This document shows, in pieces, positions 16,033-25,781 of a stretch of 64,000 nucleotides of DNA. The first letter of the stretch is position 1; every line of letters begins with the position of its first letter. The DNA is from Larkinella soli. Its GTDB lineage: Bacteria > Bacteroidota > Bacteroidia > Cytophagales > Spirosomataceae. The notes beneath the pieces were generated by a model. That model was not told the origin of the DNA and searched no databases. It saw nothing but the letters and a program-made list of their open reading frames with translations. The stretch is from NCBI RefSeq assembly GCF_003703975.1, contig NZ_QTJY01000014.1, positions 1 to 64,000 on the forward strand. Reading direction: 5' to 3'. The translations under genes and the position numbers were made by a program.

Positions 16033-17193
16033 TCACTTCACTCTCCCGCCGACCAGCGCCACACACAGCCCCATGGCCGCGATGATGGAGAACGAAATGC
16101 GGAGGCTCGTGGCACCGGCCACCAGACCAATCAGCGGAGGACCAATCAGGAAGCCCAGAAAACCGATGGTCGAAACGGCAGCCAGGGCTACCCCGGGCGA
16201 CATCGTCGTCGATTTGCCGGCAGCGCTGTAGACCAGCGGCACGACCGACGACACCCCGAAGCCGACCAGGAAAAAGCCGACGATCGACGGGCCGAGATAC
16301 GGCATCAGCACCGAGATCAGCAGCCCCGAAGCGATCAGCAGCCCGCTCAGCTGGAGGGTGCGTTTCAGGCCGAAGCGGCTCGTGAACCAGTCGGCCAGAA
16401 AGCGGCCGAGGGCCATCGTGCTCATGAAGGCGGTATACCCGGCCCCGATCCAGGCCGGGTCGGCCATGACCACCTTCCGGAAATACACTCCGCTCCAGTC
16501 GAACATGGCGCCTTCGCAGATCATGGAACAGAAGGCGACGATGCCCAGCGTCAGGAGCGTTTTGTCCGGTCTGGCAAACAGAGGGGCGTCGGATTTCTCC
16601 CCGGCTTCATCCGGTAAGATATAGCGGGAAGCGACGGCCAGGGCCGCCAGGGCGAAAAACAGAATGAAGGCGAAGTGCTGATACGGCACTACCCCGGCCC
16701 CGATCATAATCGTTCCGATAGTGGCCCCCGTAAAACCGGCCAGACTCCATAAGCCGTGGAAAGAAGCCATAATGGAACGACCATACATCGCTTCCACCCC
16801 GACGGCCTGCGTATTGACGGAAATGTTCGCCATGTTACCGGCAAAGCCGAAAACGAACAGAAAAGCCATCAGCTGGACCGTGCTTTGCGCCAGCCCGAGG
16901 CTCACCAGCGTGACGGCATACAGGGCCACCGCCAGCGTGACGACCCGGCGGCTGCCGATTTTCGTGATGAGCCAGCCTGAAAACGGCAGCGACAGCATCA
17001 GACCGGCGGGCAAAGCCAGCAGAACCCCGCCCAGCTGGGTGTCGGAAAGGCCGAGCGCCTGCTGGATGTTGGGAATCCGGGAGGCCCAGCTCGCAAAGGA
17101 CAGGCCCATTAAAAAGAACAGTGTACCGACGGCCGCCCGGCGAATGAGCCGGGTGCCGAAGGGGGTGGACAAATGGAAAGAAGTAAAATTCAT
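16033..17193 (-). CDS. MFS transporter (YbjJ-like), paralogue of 5639-6832
   Basis: 386 residues and twelve hydrophobic segments. The loop-2/3 signature FSGWLITKIGSRRVV and the first-helix segment GLSFASWASRIPNIQQALGL mark it as major facilitator superfamily of the YbjJ group. AMYGRSIMASFHGLWSLAGF in the middle of the N-terminal half matches LYGRPIMSSLHGLFSLGGLL of the other MFS gene, so the two arose from a shared ancestor. The substrate is unknown; fucose-permease relatives carry sugars. It is monocistronic and converges with the GDPD gene. Confidence 0.87.
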   Translation of the reverse strand: MNFTSFHLSTPFGTRLIRRAAVGTLFFLMGLSFASWASRIPNIQQALGLSDTQLGGVLLALPAGLMLSLPFSGWLITKIGSRRVVTLAVALYAVTLVSLGLAQSTVQLMAFLFVFGFAGNMANISVNTQAVGVEAMYGRSIMASFHGLWSLAGFTGATIGTIMIGAGVVPYQHFAFILFFALAALAVASRYILPDEAGEKSDAPLFARPDKTLLTLGIVAFCSMICEGAMFDWSGVYFRKVVMADPAWIGAGYTAFMSTMALGRFLADWFTSRFGLKRTLQLSGLLIASGLLISVLMPYLGPSIVGFFLVGFGVSSVVPLVYSAAGKSTTMSPGVALAAVSTIGFLGFLIGPPLIGLVAGATSLRISFSIIAAMGLCVALVGGRVK

Positions 17194-17404
17194 TCTCGGA
17201 AAAGTTCAAGTTGTATTCAATCGGCACGCTTTAATTGCAATCGCTCTTTACGGATAAACAGCTCCTTTATGAGCGCAATAAGCGGAAATTTTGCTTAAAT
17301 CTTAACAAAGATATTTCTGAACGGTTCTTGGATTTGGTCAATTCCACAAGAGTTCGTATTCTTTGTTCCTATTATCCAAAAAATGGGGAATCGGGATGGG
17401 TTTC

Positions 17405-17412
17405 TATCTTTG
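17405..17412 (+). promoter_or_regulatory. Bacteroidota -7 box before the YdeI-like gene
   Basis: TATCTTTG matches TAnnTTTG and lies 28 bases before the ATG at 17441, a plausible promoter distance. No -33 TTTG was found at the expected spacing. Confidence 0.4.
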
Positions 17413-17440
17413 AAGCGGAGGACTCAGGCAAAGAGCGACT

Positions 17441-18028
17441 ATGCAGCATATCATCTTCTTCCCGACCCCGGCCGACCTGCGCCGGTGGTTTGAAGAAAAT
17501 CACGAAACAGAAAAGGAAGTACAGGTCGGATACTATAAGGTCGGTTCCGGCAAACCCAGCATTACCTGGCCCGAGTCGGTCGATGAAGCGCTCTGCTTCG
17601 GCTGGATCGACGGGGTGCGGCACCGGATCGACGAGGAAAGCTATACCATCCGGTTTACGCCCCGGAAAGCGAAAAGTATCTGGAGTACGGTCAACATCAA
17701 CCGGGTGGCCGAGCTGACGCAGCAGGGCCGGATGCGCCCGGAGGGGCTGGCGGCTTTTGAAAAACGCGACGAGAAGAAGTCCGGTATTTACGGTTACGAG
17801 CGGGAGGACACCCGGCTCAGCGAGGAATTTGAAGCGCAGTTGCGGGCAAATGAAGCCGCCTGGGCGTTTTTGCAGACACAGGCGCCCTATTACCGGAAAA
17901 CCGCCGGTCACTGGGTGATGAGCGCCAAACAGGAAGCCACCCGCCTGAAGCGACTGGCTTCCCTGATCGAGTGTTCGGCCAGGGGCGAAAAACTGCCGCA
18001 ATACCGCTATTCGGACAAAAAAGCCTGA
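17441..18028 (+). CDS. YdeI/OmpD-associated family protein
   Basis: 195 residues with no signal peptide. The N-terminal 60-70 residues (FPTPADLRRWFEENHETEKE, ITWPESVDEALCFGWIDG) and RFTPRKAKSIWSTVNINRVAEL are the hallmark of this family (bacteriocin-protection, YdeI/OmpD-associated). The C-terminal portion, WAFLQTQAPYYRKTAGHWVM ending with EKLPQYRYSDKKA, is the usual extension. Members are small cytoplasmic proteins linked to stress or peptide resistance without a firmly known biochemical activity. It is convergent with the flavoprotein gene, 3 bases away. Confidence 0.82.
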   Translation: MQHIIFFPTPADLRRWFEENHETEKEVQVGYYKVGSGKPSITWPESVDEALCFGWIDGVRHRIDEESYTIRFTPRKAKSIWSTVNINRVAELTQQGRMRPEGLAAFEKRDEKKSGIYGYEREDTRLSEEFEAQLRANEAAWAFLQTQAPYYRKTAGHWVMSAKQEATRLKRLASLIECSARGEKLPQYRYSDKKA

Positions 18029-18031
18029 GCG

Positions 18032-19471
18032 TTACGCCGGCTGCGGGTGCAGGGTCTCGATGGACGAGCTTTCCTGGTAGTTGTCGTAGTCGGTGTTGAT
18101 CTCCCAGAGGTCGTGGTTGCGGTCGGAAACGATGTTCTCGGCGGCCAGGATGCCCATCAGGATAGAGTGGTCCTGGTTGTTGTACTTGAACGACCCATAC
18201 CGCCCGATGACGCTCAGGCCGGGCAGGCCGGACAGGTAATCCTGCACGGGTTTGAGCAGGTCCTTGTAACCTTTGGAATACACCGGATAACTCCGCGCCA
18301 GCCGCCGGACGTGGCCCTCGGAAACCGGCGCATCAGCGATCAGCCCGGTTTGCCGCAGCTCGCGCTTCGCCATATCGATCAGTTCGGCATCGGGCTGCGT
18401 CCAGACCGGATCGGTGTCGTAGCACCAGTATTCCATCACCAGGATGCTGGCTTTTTCACCGTTGATGATCTCCGGGACCCAGTTGCTGAAGTTGGTGATC
18501 CGGCCGGTCTGCAGTTCCTTCGAATGGATGTAGAGCCAGTTGTCGGGAAACAGATTTTCGCCCTCGACTTTCAGGTAAATCAGGATGGTGTTGCGGTACG
18601 TCAGGCTCTCCACCCGCCGGCGAATGTCGGCCGGAACTCCGGGAAGGCGGCTGACGAGCAGCGTTAGGGGCATGGTCGAGATGATGTGGTCGAAGGTCCG
18701 GCGGGTGCCGTCTTCGAGCAGCAGCGTACGCCGGTTCTCCTCGTCCTCCCCGCCCACCGCATGGACCGGCGTTTTCAGGTGCACCCGGCCGCCGTGGCGG
18801 TTGACGTAGTCGGCCATGCGTTCGTAGATCATGCCGCTGCCGCCGGTCGGGTAGGCGAACTGGTCGATGAGGGTTTTGTGGGTGTTGCCCTTCCCGCCTT
18901 TCAGCGCATTTTTGACGGCCTCGCCGAGCGACAGCTTCTTGATGCGCTGGGCCGCGAAATCGGCATCCAGCTCCGTACAGGGAATCCCCCAGAGCTTCTC
19001 GGAATAGGTCTTGAAGAAGATGGAATACAGCCGGACGCCAAACCGCCGGACCACCCACGACTCGAAGGTGTCGGACTCGGGGGTGGGCGACAGCTTTTCC
19101 CGCAGATAGCTGATCAGACAGCCGACCGACTGCCCGACGCCGAGCTTCCTCAGCGCATCGACGGGTTTGAGCGGATAATGGAAAAATTTCGAGTTGTAGT
19201 AGATGCGGGTCAGCCGGTTCACCATGCGGTAATCCCGGCCGGCCACCTCGAACCAGACTTTGTTGATCCGGCTGTCGCTGGTGAAGAACCGGTGCGGTCC
19301 CAGATCGACCTTCTGATTCCATAGTTCGATGGTCTGCGCCAACCCTCCTACTCTCGGTCCGGCTTCGAACACTTCCACGGCAATACCGGCCTTGGCCAGT
19401 TCGTAGGCGGCCGTCAGACCTGCCGGTCCGGCACCGATAATTCCGACTTTCAAGTCACGGTCTTTCCGCAT
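18032..19471 (-). CDS. FAD-dependent oxidoreductase/mutase of the UDP-galactopyranose mutase-like group
   Basis: 479 residues. The N terminus has a Rossmann dinucleotide-binding motif VGIIGAGPAGLTAAYELAKA followed by the Glu of the FAD ribose site (VEVFEAGPRVGGLAQT). LGPHRFFTSDSRINKVWFEV, FFKTYSEKLWGIPCTELDAD and VIGRYGSFKYNNQDHSILMG are typical of the NAD(P)-binding, UDP-galactopyranose-mutase-like flavoproteins seen in polysaccharide clusters and in amine-oxidase/protoporphyrinogen-oxidase relatives. Here no glycosyltransferase lies directly beside it, so the substrate is unresolved. The protein is cytosolic, without signal peptide or membrane segment. It is convergent with the YdeI-like gene. 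Confidence 0.78.
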   Translation of the reverse strand: MRKDRDLKVGIIGAGPAGLTAAYELAKAGIAVEVFEAGPRVGGLAQTIELWNQKVDLGPHRFFTSDSRINKVWFEVAGRDYRMVNRLTRIYYNSKFFHYPLKPVDALRKLGVGQSVGCLISYLREKLSPTPESDTFESWVVRRFGVRLYSIFFKTYSEKLWGIPCTELDADFAAQRIKKLSLGEAVKNALKGGKGNTHKTLIDQFAYPTGGSGMIYERMADYVNRHGGRVHLKTPVHAVGGEDEENRRTLLLEDGTRRTFDHIISTMPLTLLVSRLPGVPADIRRRVESLTYRNTILIYLKVEGENLFPDNWLYIHSKELQTGRITNFSNWVPEIINGEKASILVMEYWCYDTDPVWTQPDAELIDMAKRELRQTGLIADAPVSEGHVRRLARSYPVYSKGYKDLLKPVQDYLSGLPGLSVIGRYGSFKYNNQDHSILMGILAAENIVSDRNHDLWEINTDYDNYQESSSIETLHPQPA

Positions 19472-19571
19472 AATCTCGCCTGTAATGGTGACCCTCTGTT
19501 TATTTATTGTGCTTTAAATCAATACATTGCTTCAGGTCTGCCCGGTCGGCAAACCCGTCGGCCGATGGTGC

Positions 19572-20450
19572 TTATTGCCACAGCCATTTTAAGGATTCGG
19601 GCAGGATGGCGCCCCCGTGTTTTCCGTTGTGGCCGCCCGTTCCGCCAACGAATCTGTGCTCGTAGTTCCGGTATTTCAGGGCGGCCTCCATCTGAAGATT
19701 GCCCAGCCACCAGTTGCCGTGCTGATTGTCGAGATCGTTGGTGCCGTCCTGAAAAAACACCCGGATGTCGCGTTTCGGGGCTTTCCGGATCAGGGAAGGA
19801 TACACGTGCCCGCCTTTGATATTGGTGAAACTACCCACGTGGCTCAGGACCCGGTAAAAGTAATCCGGCCGCTGCCAGGCGGCCGTAAAGGCGCAGATCC
19901 CGCCCGAGGAAATACCGCAGATCGCCCGCATTTTCGGAGAATCGGCCAGTTTGACGCGTTTGCTGATTTCCGGAATCAACTCCTCGATCAGCATCCGTAC
20001 ATACTGATCGGTCAGCGTGTCGTATTCGAAGCTTCGGTTGTCGCTGCGCCAGGGGTCGCGGGGGAGTTCGGCGCCGTGCTGACCCGGATTTACGAACAGG
20101 CCAACCGTGACCGGCATGGCTTTCTGATGGATCAGATTGTCGAAAACCACCGGCACCCGGAAATCGCCGTCTTCCTTCACATAGGTGTGTCCGTCCTGGA
20201 AAACCATCAGCGCAGCCGGCCGGGCCGGATCATACTGGGCGGGAATGTAGAGATAGCATTGGCGGATCGTTCCGGGAAACACCTTGCTTTTCCAGATAAA
20301 CGGGGTTACCTCCCCCTTCGGCACGTCCGGATGCCGTTCCGAATCCGGTCCGTAGACGACGGTTTCCGGCGGGGGCTGCGGCTGGGCCGACATACCCGTT
20401 ACCAGACCTGAAATCAGACTCAGTGCAATAAGCAGGGTACGGTATTGCAT
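19572..20450 (-). CDS. Secreted alpha/beta-hydrolase esterase (esterase D/feruloyl esterase-like)
   Basis: 292 residues from the ATG at 20450, chosen because a signal peptide ([23 protein letters not shown]) follows; an in-frame start 12 codons earlier is less signal-like. The Fes/esterase D fold is visible in [35 protein letters not shown], the nucleophile elbow [12 protein letters not shown] and the late DGTNDLDN (acid) and [11 protein letters not shown] (His). It probably hydrolyses an acyl or feruloyl ester of a sugar or a siderophore-like ester in the periplasm. Substrate and pathway are not given by the neighbours. Confidence 0.82.
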   Translation of the reverse strand: MQYRTLLIALSLISGLVTGMSAQPQPPPETVVYGPDSERHPDVPKGEVTPFIWKSKVFPGTIRQCYLYIPAQYDPARPAALMVFQDGHTYVKEDGDFRVPVVFDNLIHQKAMPVTVGLFVNPGQHGAELPRDPWRSDNRSFEYDTLTDQYVRMLIEELIPEISKRVKLADSPKMRAICGISSGGICAFTAAWQRPDYFYRVLSHVGSFTNIKGGHVYPSLIRKAPKRDIRVFFQDGTNDLDNQHGNWWLGNLQMEAALKYRNYEHRFVGGTGGHNGKHGGAILPESLKWLWQ

Positions 20451-20559
20451 ACGGTAAGGTAAGAATCCGTAAGCAAAAGTAGGCATTCGCAGGTATAGAA
20501 TGTTACCGAATGAACAATTACCGGTAAATAACTTCTTTCTGAGCCCGGTTCGGTGGGGT

Positions 20560-21663
20560 CTACGGCGTGATTCTTTTCCTTCGACGGATGCGAAGCAGGC
20601 GGTTGATGTCTTCTTCGGTGGTCTGATCCCCCAGCAGGATGCCCCAGGCTTCCATCCCTTCCACCCGGTCGAACACCGCCTTCATCATGGCAATGGCCGG
20701 GATGGAAAGGAACATGCCCGACACCCCGGCTACGGCCCCGCCGATCAGCACGCCGATGATCGAAACCATGGCGTTGATCCGGACCTTGGAACCGACGATC
20801 ATCGGAACCAGAAAATTATTGTCGATGAACTGAACGACCAGAAAAACCGCCACCACGCCGAGCAGGGTCTGCGGATCGGGATGGTTCACGAAGGTAACCA
20901 GCACGGCCATGGCCGTCGCCACCAGCCCGCCGATGTAGGGTACCAGGTTCAGCAGGGCGGCAATGACGCTCAGCAGTACGGCATACTGCACCCCCAGCAC
21001 GAGCAGTCCGAGGGCGTTGAGAACGGCGACGCCGGCCGTTTCGAGCACCAGCCCCACCACATAACTCTGAATGATGACCTTGATTTCGCCCAGCACCTCC
21101 CGGACCCGCAGCGCGTGCTGATCGCCGAACAGCCGGAGGATGAACTGAACCAGCATGACCCGGTAGTAAAGCAGCAGAAAGACGTAAATGGGCAGGAGCA
21201 GGAGCGTTCCCAGCGGGCCGGTGATGATGCCGAGGGTATCGGTTCCCTGGAGGGTGTCGAGGGTTTGGGCCTGGGCCTGTTTCAGGTATTTTTCCTGTTC
21301 GCGGTAGCTGACGTTGTATTCGCGACGCACCCAGCGCCGGACGTCGTTATAGACGTCGGTCAGGTTTCGGCGCAGTTTGGGAATATCGTCGGTGAAGTCG
21401 GCGATCTGCATGGAAAGCACCATCGTCAGCCCCGCCATGACGATAATTGCCAGCAGGACGGCGAGGCTGATGGCGACGACCCTCGGCACTTTACGCCGGA
21501 TCAGCCAGTCTTCGACCGGCCGGAGCAGAACCGACAGCAGGAAAGCCATGGCGATCGGCACGACGATATCCTTTCCCAGATAAATCGCCAGCGTAATGAT
21601 TCCGATCGATAACAGAGAGTGTGAAAGACGGTGATAAAAAGGCGGGGTAGATGGCGAAAGCAT
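20560..21663 (-). CDS. AI-2E family transporter
   Basis: 367 residues with about eight hydrophobic segments arranged as in the AI-2E/PerM family: an N-terminal pair ([20 protein letters not shown]), a hydrophilic region with a coiled appearance (about 85-160), then [17 protein letters not shown] and [20 protein letters not shown], the two best conserved family motifs. [20 protein letters not shown] closes the membrane part. Members export small signals or ions; individual substrates are often unknown. The gene stands alone on the minus strand, between the esterase and a small hypothetical gene. Confidence 0.88.
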   Translation of the reverse strand: MLSPSTPPFYHRLSHSLLSIGIITLAIYLGKDIVVPIAMAFLLSVLLRPVEDWLIRRKVPRVVAISLAVLLAIIVMAGLTMVLSMQIADFTDDIPKLRRNLTDVYNDVRRWVRREYNVSYREQEKYLKQAQAQTLDTLQGTDTLGIITGPLGTLLLLPIYVFLLLYYRVMLVQFILRLFGDQHALRVREVLGEIKVIIQSYVVGLVLETAGVAVLNALGLLVLGVQYAVLLSVIAALLNLVPYIGGLVATAMAVLVTFVNHPDPQTLLGVVAVFLVVQFIDNNFLVPMIVGSKVRINAMVSIIGVLIGGAVAGVSGMFLSIPAIAMMKAVFDRVEGMEAWGILLGDQTTEEDINRLLRIRRRKRITP

Positions 21664-21717
21664 ATGGCCGGATGGTTTAACCGGCGTAAATTAACGGTTA
21701 TTCCCAAAAATGCCCGT

Positions 21718-21966
21718 TCACACCTTCCCTTTATAGTCCCAATGGTCTTTGATGACCTTTCCTTCCGGATCTTTCTGCAGCCGTCGGGAAAAGTGATCGC
21801 CTTTGATCATTCCGTCGTCCCCGGCCTTCCCGATGAACAGCAGGATCGGGTTTCCCTCGGCATCAGTCTTCATGGCGATGTCATACCGCCCGAACTTCTG
21901 GGCGATCATGCGATCCGGTTCATACCGCCTGTTCAGCTTTTTCAACAATGTCTCTCCGATTTTCAT
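21718..21966 (-). CDS. Small hypothetical basic protein
   Basis: 82 residues, no signal peptide or membrane segment, basic and rich in Lys and Asp. It contains KFGRYDIAMKTDAEGNPILL and ends KDHWDYKGKV; the compact globular pattern resembles small conserved Cytophagales proteins, but I do not recognise a family. The codon use resembles neighbouring genes. It is separated from the AI-2E gene by 54 bases and could be a separate transcript. It is more likely than its antisense frame to be real because it has a plausible protein composition. Confidence 0.6.
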   Translation of the reverse strand: MKIGETLLKKLNRRYEPDRMIAQKFGRYDIAMKTDAEGNPILLFIGKAGDDGMIKGDHFSRRLQKDPEGKVIKDHWDYKGKV

Positions 21967-22279
21967 CGCTACCGCAGTGGTTTATACGGTAATCGGCGAA
22001 AGCCGGAAAGTGTTTGGACAAGGGCAGGGATTTGATGGAGACGACCGGATAACGGCATACGGCAAGGCGATATTCCGCCGAAAGGTGAAAAATCCCGGTT
22101 TGCCCCCAAAAGCTTTCGATGCAGCAGCAAACCAACTTTACGGTGCCGCAGATTCCGTTATGAAACAACCGAAAGGCAAATCCTGAAAAAAACAGGTTTC
22201 GAAAAACAGGGAATTAACAATCCGACCAGTAAATTTTCCCCACCGGCCTGCCTTTATTAGAAAAAAGAACCCGCAACTC
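21967..22279. other. Intergenic region, nothing recognised
   Basis: A 313-base divergent spacer between the small hypothetical gene and the endonuclease/exonuclease/phosphatase gene. Short frames on both strands have unlikely compositions. It presumably carries both promoters, but no convincing TAnnTTTG box with a -33 partner was seen. Confidence 0.6.
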
Positions 22280-23116
22280 ATGTTTCAGAAGCTGTTACTC
22301 CTCCTTCTTTTCGGCGCTTTTCTCGGTAGTCCCATTCACGCCCAGACGCTCCGGATCGCCACCTACAACATCCGGTACGACAACAGGGGCGACTCGCTCA
22401 ACCCCTGGAAAGACCGCGCCCCGGTGATCGCCGATCTGGTCCGGTTTCATGATTTCGACATTTTCGGGACGCAGGAAGGGCTGTACAACCAGCTGCAGGA
22501 CCTGGCAGGCAGTCTGAAAGAATACACCTTCTTCGGGGCCGGACGCGACGACGGGAAGCAGGCCGGTGAATTTTCGGCCATTTTTTACAAAAAAGATAAG
22601 TTCGACCTGCTGAAAAGCAGCACGTTCTGGCTCTCGACCACCAGTGACCGCCCCAGCAAAGGCTGGGATGCCGCCCTGCCGCGCGTCTGCACCTGGGGCC
22701 AGTTCAAAGACAGGGCGTCGGGTCGGTCCTTCTACGTCTTCAACGTTCACTTCGACCACCGGGGCCAGGAGGCCCGGAAGGAAAGTGCGGCCCTGCTGCT
22801 CGGCAGAATCAAAGAGATGGCCGGAACGACGCCGGTCGTGCTGACGGGCGACTTCAACTTCAACCAGAAAAATCCGAACTACGAACTGCTCGCCAAATCC
22901 GGCCTGCTGAAGGACACCTATGAACTGGCGCCGATCCGGTATGCGCCGAACGGCACCTTCAACAGCTTCGATATCAAAAGCAAACACGACAACCGGATCG
23001 ACCATATCTTTGTCACCTCCGCCTTTAAAGTGGGCCGGTACGGCATTCTGACCGACACCTACGGCGGCCGGTTCCCGTCCGACCATTTCCCGGTGCTGGT
23101 CGAGCTGAAATATTAG
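22280..23116 (+). CDS. Secreted endonuclease/exonuclease/phosphatase family protein
   Basis: 278 residues with a signal peptide (MFQKLLLLLLFGAFLGSPIHAQ). The EEP-fold motifs are in order: LRIATYNIRYDN, FDIFGTQEGLYNQLQDL (metal-binding Glu), FSAIFYKKDKFDLLKSSTFW, FYVFNVHFDHRGQEARKESA, VVLTGDFNFNQKNPNY (Asp/Asn pair), and the final DNRIDHIFVT and GRFPSDHFPVLVEL with the catalytic His. Exported members with this DHRGQEAR arrangement usually act as phosphodiesterases or phosphatases rather than DNases, but the substrate is unproven. Its stop lies 1 base from the end of the convergent gene. Confidence 0.9.
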   Translation: MFQKLLLLLLFGAFLGSPIHAQTLRIATYNIRYDNRGDSLNPWKDRAPVIADLVRFHDFDIFGTQEGLYNQLQDLAGSLKEYTFFGAGRDDGKQAGEFSAIFYKKDKFDLLKSSTFWLSTTSDRPSKGWDAALPRVCTWGQFKDRASGRSFYVFNVHFDHRGQEARKESAALLLGRIKEMAGTTPVVLTGDFNFNQKNPNYELLAKSGLLKDTYELAPIRYAPNGTFNSFDIKSKHDNRIDHIFVTSAFKVGRYGILTDTYGGRFPSDHFPVLVELKY

Positions 23117-23117
23117 T

Positions 23118-24233
23118 CTAATTCACCCGCAAAACCGTATAAGCCGCCTGATGGGGCCGGCGGGTGCGGTCGCCGACGGGCGTGGCCGTGCGGTCGTCGT
23201 CGTGGATGACAAGCAGGTGATTACGGTCGAGCAGGGTCAGGTCTTCGGCTTTGTGGTTGAAATGGACCGGCCGGCCGGCTTCGTCGCGGACGAGCGTGAA
23301 AGGCCGGTTGTTCAGCAGGGCGTCGGGGGTGGCCGTCCAGAGGTAGGCGTCCAGCCGGCCATTCTGCTCGATGGAGGTCAGCATCCAGAAAAGCCGGCGG
23401 TCGCGGTCATATTCCAGGCTCGACAGAGCCAGCGGTTTGGGCAGTTCGGCCACCGACCCCGGATCGAAGTCGGCCACGATGCGCCAGTTGCTGCCGAGCC
23501 GGATGGTTTCGCCGTCGGCGGTTTTCTGCACCGAAAACGGCACGGCCACGATCCGGGTGCGGTAGTCGAACTTGTCGAACTTCTCCCCTTCTTCCCGGAT
23601 GCCGAACAGCAGCAGCGAATCCATCACCGCCAGCCCCTCGATCTTGAAATACGGCATCCCGTTCGGAAAAGCCGGGCGGTTCTGAGCCAGCACCCGGCTC
23701 AGCGGCTCCCGAAACCCGACGGAGGTCGCTGCACCCGGCTCCGGTGCCAGCACTTTCACCCCGGCGGGGTCCCCTTTTTTCCAGTACAGGATCGTGTTGT
23801 ACGCATCCCAGTCGGTCGAGCCGGGTTTGACGCGGTCGAAGGCCGTGGTCAGGAAAACGTATTCGCCATTGGAGGCAAAATCCTCATATTTTTTGGCGGC
23901 CAGAAACGGCCCGGCGGTCAGGGGCGCCGGCTGAACCGCCGTGTCGCCGAAGGCGGCCCAGGGCTTGCTGAACACGGGGCTCAGGCCGGCGGGCATGTCC
24001 TTGTCATTGGCGACGTAGACTACGCCGTCCAGGAACAGAACCGCCGAGGCTTCACAGGAAGCCGGGTTGCCGTCGGGCATCTTCCGGTCGCTGCCGCAGC
24101 AGTTCAGCAGACTTTCCGTTTCGGCCGACGCGCTCAGGGGGCGCCCGGTTTCGGCCGGACGGCGGGCGGTTTTACATTCGAACACCGAGACGGACGCCAA
24201 CAGCAGACCGGCCAGAAAAACGGATTTCTTCAT
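23118..24233 (-). CDS. Hypothetical exported protein, propeller-like (DUF3616-like)
   Basis: 371 residues from the start MKKSVFLAGLLLASVSVFEC; a longer frame begins 30 codons upstream but lacks a signal peptide there. Cys20 after the hydrophobic segment suggests a lipoprotein, though the lipobox (VFEC) is atypical. Repeated strand patterns (AVLFLDGVVYVANDKD, FASNGEYVFLTTAFDR, FKIEGLAVMDSLLLFGIREE, LALSSLEYDRDRRLFWMLTS, FNHKAEDLTLLDRNHLLVIH) resemble beta-propellers of the DUF3616 or esterase-like phytase kind. EGLAV and EDLTL repeat at the start of blades. No catalytic residues can be named; the function is unassigned. Confidence 0.7.
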   Translation of the reverse strand: MKKSVFLAGLLLASVSVFECKTARRPAETGRPLSASAETESLLNCCGSDRKMPDGNPASCEASAVLFLDGVVYVANDKDMPAGLSPVFSKPWAAFGDTAVQPAPLTAGPFLAAKKYEDFASNGEYVFLTTAFDRVKPGSTDWDAYNTILYWKKGDPAGVKVLAPEPGAATSVGFREPLSRVLAQNRPAFPNGMPYFKIEGLAVMDSLLLFGIREEGEKFDKFDYRTRIVAVPFSVQKTADGETIRLGSNWRIVADFDPGSVAELPKPLALSSLEYDRDRRLFWMLTSIEQNGRLDAYLWTATPDALLNNRPFTLVRDEAGRPVHFNHKAEDLTLLDRNHLLVIHDDDRTATPVGDRTRRPHQAAYTVLRVN

Positions 24234-24465
24234 CAATCGGAAGGAAGTCATTCGCAGCATTTTGCAGAAAAAGGAACAAAAAGAAGGGATACGCGGCCGG
24301 GCGGGACCGGTCGGCTGCAACACTCGCCCGCCGGGCTGCGTATCCGATTCAAGAGATAAAAAGGTTAGATTACAGGACCCTGGTGCTTACCGGGGTTTTG
24401 TTTTTCAGGCACCCTCACCAGTTTCGGAGGCTCCGCTCCGGATGCCACTGCAAATAAATGGTTTT

Positions 24466-24912
24466 TCAGGCTTTTTCCCTCTCCAGCAGATCCCGGATCG
24501 CGCAGAGAACACCGTCCCAGCCGCCCTCGGCCAGGGCTTTCCGATAACGGTCTTCGCCGTCCGTCACCCGGGAGTAATCGCCCTGCGACACCAGCAGCAC
24601 GGTCTTGTCGTCGTCGCGGATGACCTCACAGACGACGGTCAGGGGACTGGACACATCCTCAGGATAAGGCCCGTGGGGATCGATCACCGTGTAGGCCAGC
24701 AGTTCGCCGGGTTCCAGCCGCACGATGTTTCCGGTTACAAATACCGTTTCCTTCCCTTCATATTCCCCCTTCCACTCGATCGGACTGCCGACCTTCCAGT
24801 CGGTGACCACCTCACAGCCGTACATGTACTGCTTCGTTTTTTCGGGATTGGTCAGCAGGTTCCAGACCGTGGCCGGGTCGGCGTTCAGGATAATCTCGTT
24901 GCGGATGATCAT
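24466..24912 (-). CDS. SRPBCC (AHSA1-like) domain protein
   Basis: 148 residues covering a single START/Bet v 1-like domain: IIRNEIILNADPATVWNLLT at the N terminus, then WKVGSPIEWKGEYEGKETVF and GNIVRLEPGELLAYTVIDPH, ending in the long helix AEGGWDGVLCAIRDLLE. AHSA1-type proteins bind hydrophobic ligands or stimulate chaperones; in Bacteroidota they are often paired with ArsR regulators, but no such gene is adjacent here. It is cytoplasmic and probably transcribed alone. Confidence 0.85.
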   Translation of the reverse strand: MIIRNEIILNADPATVWNLLTNPEKTKQYMYGCEVVTDWKVGSPIEWKGEYEGKETVFVTGNIVRLEPGELLAYTVIDPHGPYPEDVSSPLTVVCEVIRDDDKTVLLVSQGDYSRVTDGEDRYRKALAEGGWDGVLCAIRDLLEREKA

Positions 24913-25192
24913 TTTGGTAAATTTTAGGGGGTGAAGCGTCCCGGCGTGAAGCTACGATAAAATTTAAATCGGCTTTCTCCGTTGTCAGGATTAAACGCTC
25001 TGCATCCAGCCGAACCCCCTTACCATTAAAGCATCATTTTATACGCTTCAATTCATGGTTCTTCCAATTGGTGCTTCTTCCGATTGGACACCGGCCGTTT
25101 ACTTTCCAATTTTGAACCATCGGAACAGAATACAGACACCCGTCTCTTTTCCGAACAGTAAACAGCAGAGCAACAGTAAACAACAAATCATC

Positions 25193-25717
25193 GTGAAGAA
25201 AACCCTGGTGTTCTCGGTCGTGCTTCTCTTTGCGGCCGCGATGCCCGGCTTTCCGCAGGCTTTCCGGAAGTTCGACAAGATCCTGAACGTCGGGGTCGGT
25301 TACCAGACCTACGCCGTCGGGGGCCTCTGCCACGGCGGTTCCTTCGAAATGGGCCTTTCCGACGAGGTAAGCGTCGGCGGCTTTTTCGACTACGCCCGCT
25401 ACGGCCAGATGCCCGGTAACCAGCAGTGGAAGAGTCAGTTCCTGAATTTCGGCATTCGGGGCTCCTGGCATCTGGGCAAGCTTATGAACAGCCTGACCGG
25501 CCGGTTCGATCCGTACGCAGGGCTGTCGCTGGGTACCCGGAGCGCCGTGCACCGCAGCCGGTCCGACCAAACCCGGGACCTGCTGCCCCGTGCCCGCGGT
25601 CTGTTTCCCGGTATTCACCTGGGCGGCCTGTATCGGTTCAGTAGGAAAATCGGCGGGTTTGCCGAAGCTGCGCTGGGCATGACGTCCGTCCGGCTGGGGC
25701 TGACCGGTAAATTCTGA
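25193..25717 (+). CDS. Putative small outer-membrane beta-barrel protein
   Basis: 174 residues from the GTG at 25193, chosen because the signal peptide KKTLVFSVVLLFAAAMPGFPQA follows immediately; the longer upstream frame is leader-like. The mature sequence has alternating amphipathic strands (ILNVGVGYQTYAVGG, VSVGGFFDYARYGQ, FLNFGIRGSWHLGK, FDPYAGLSLGTRS, IGGFAEAALGMTSVRLGLTG) and a terminal Phe, as for an eight-stranded barrel. No named family is evident. It lies about 65 bases upstream of the tandem kinase genes, on the same strand. Confidence 0.72.
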   Translation: MKKTLVFSVVLLFAAAMPGFPQAFRKFDKILNVGVGYQTYAVGGLCHGGSFEMGLSDEVSVGGFFDYARYGQMPGNQQWKSQFLNFGIRGSWHLGKLMNSLTGRFDPYAGLSLGTRSAVHRSRSDQTRDLLPRARGLFPGIHLGGLYRFSRKIGGFAEAALGMTSVRLGLTGKF

Positions 25718-25781
25718 AACCGGCGGCAATCCTGCCTAATGAGATTGTCGTCATGCGATCAAAAAAGCGTAATTTAGGAGT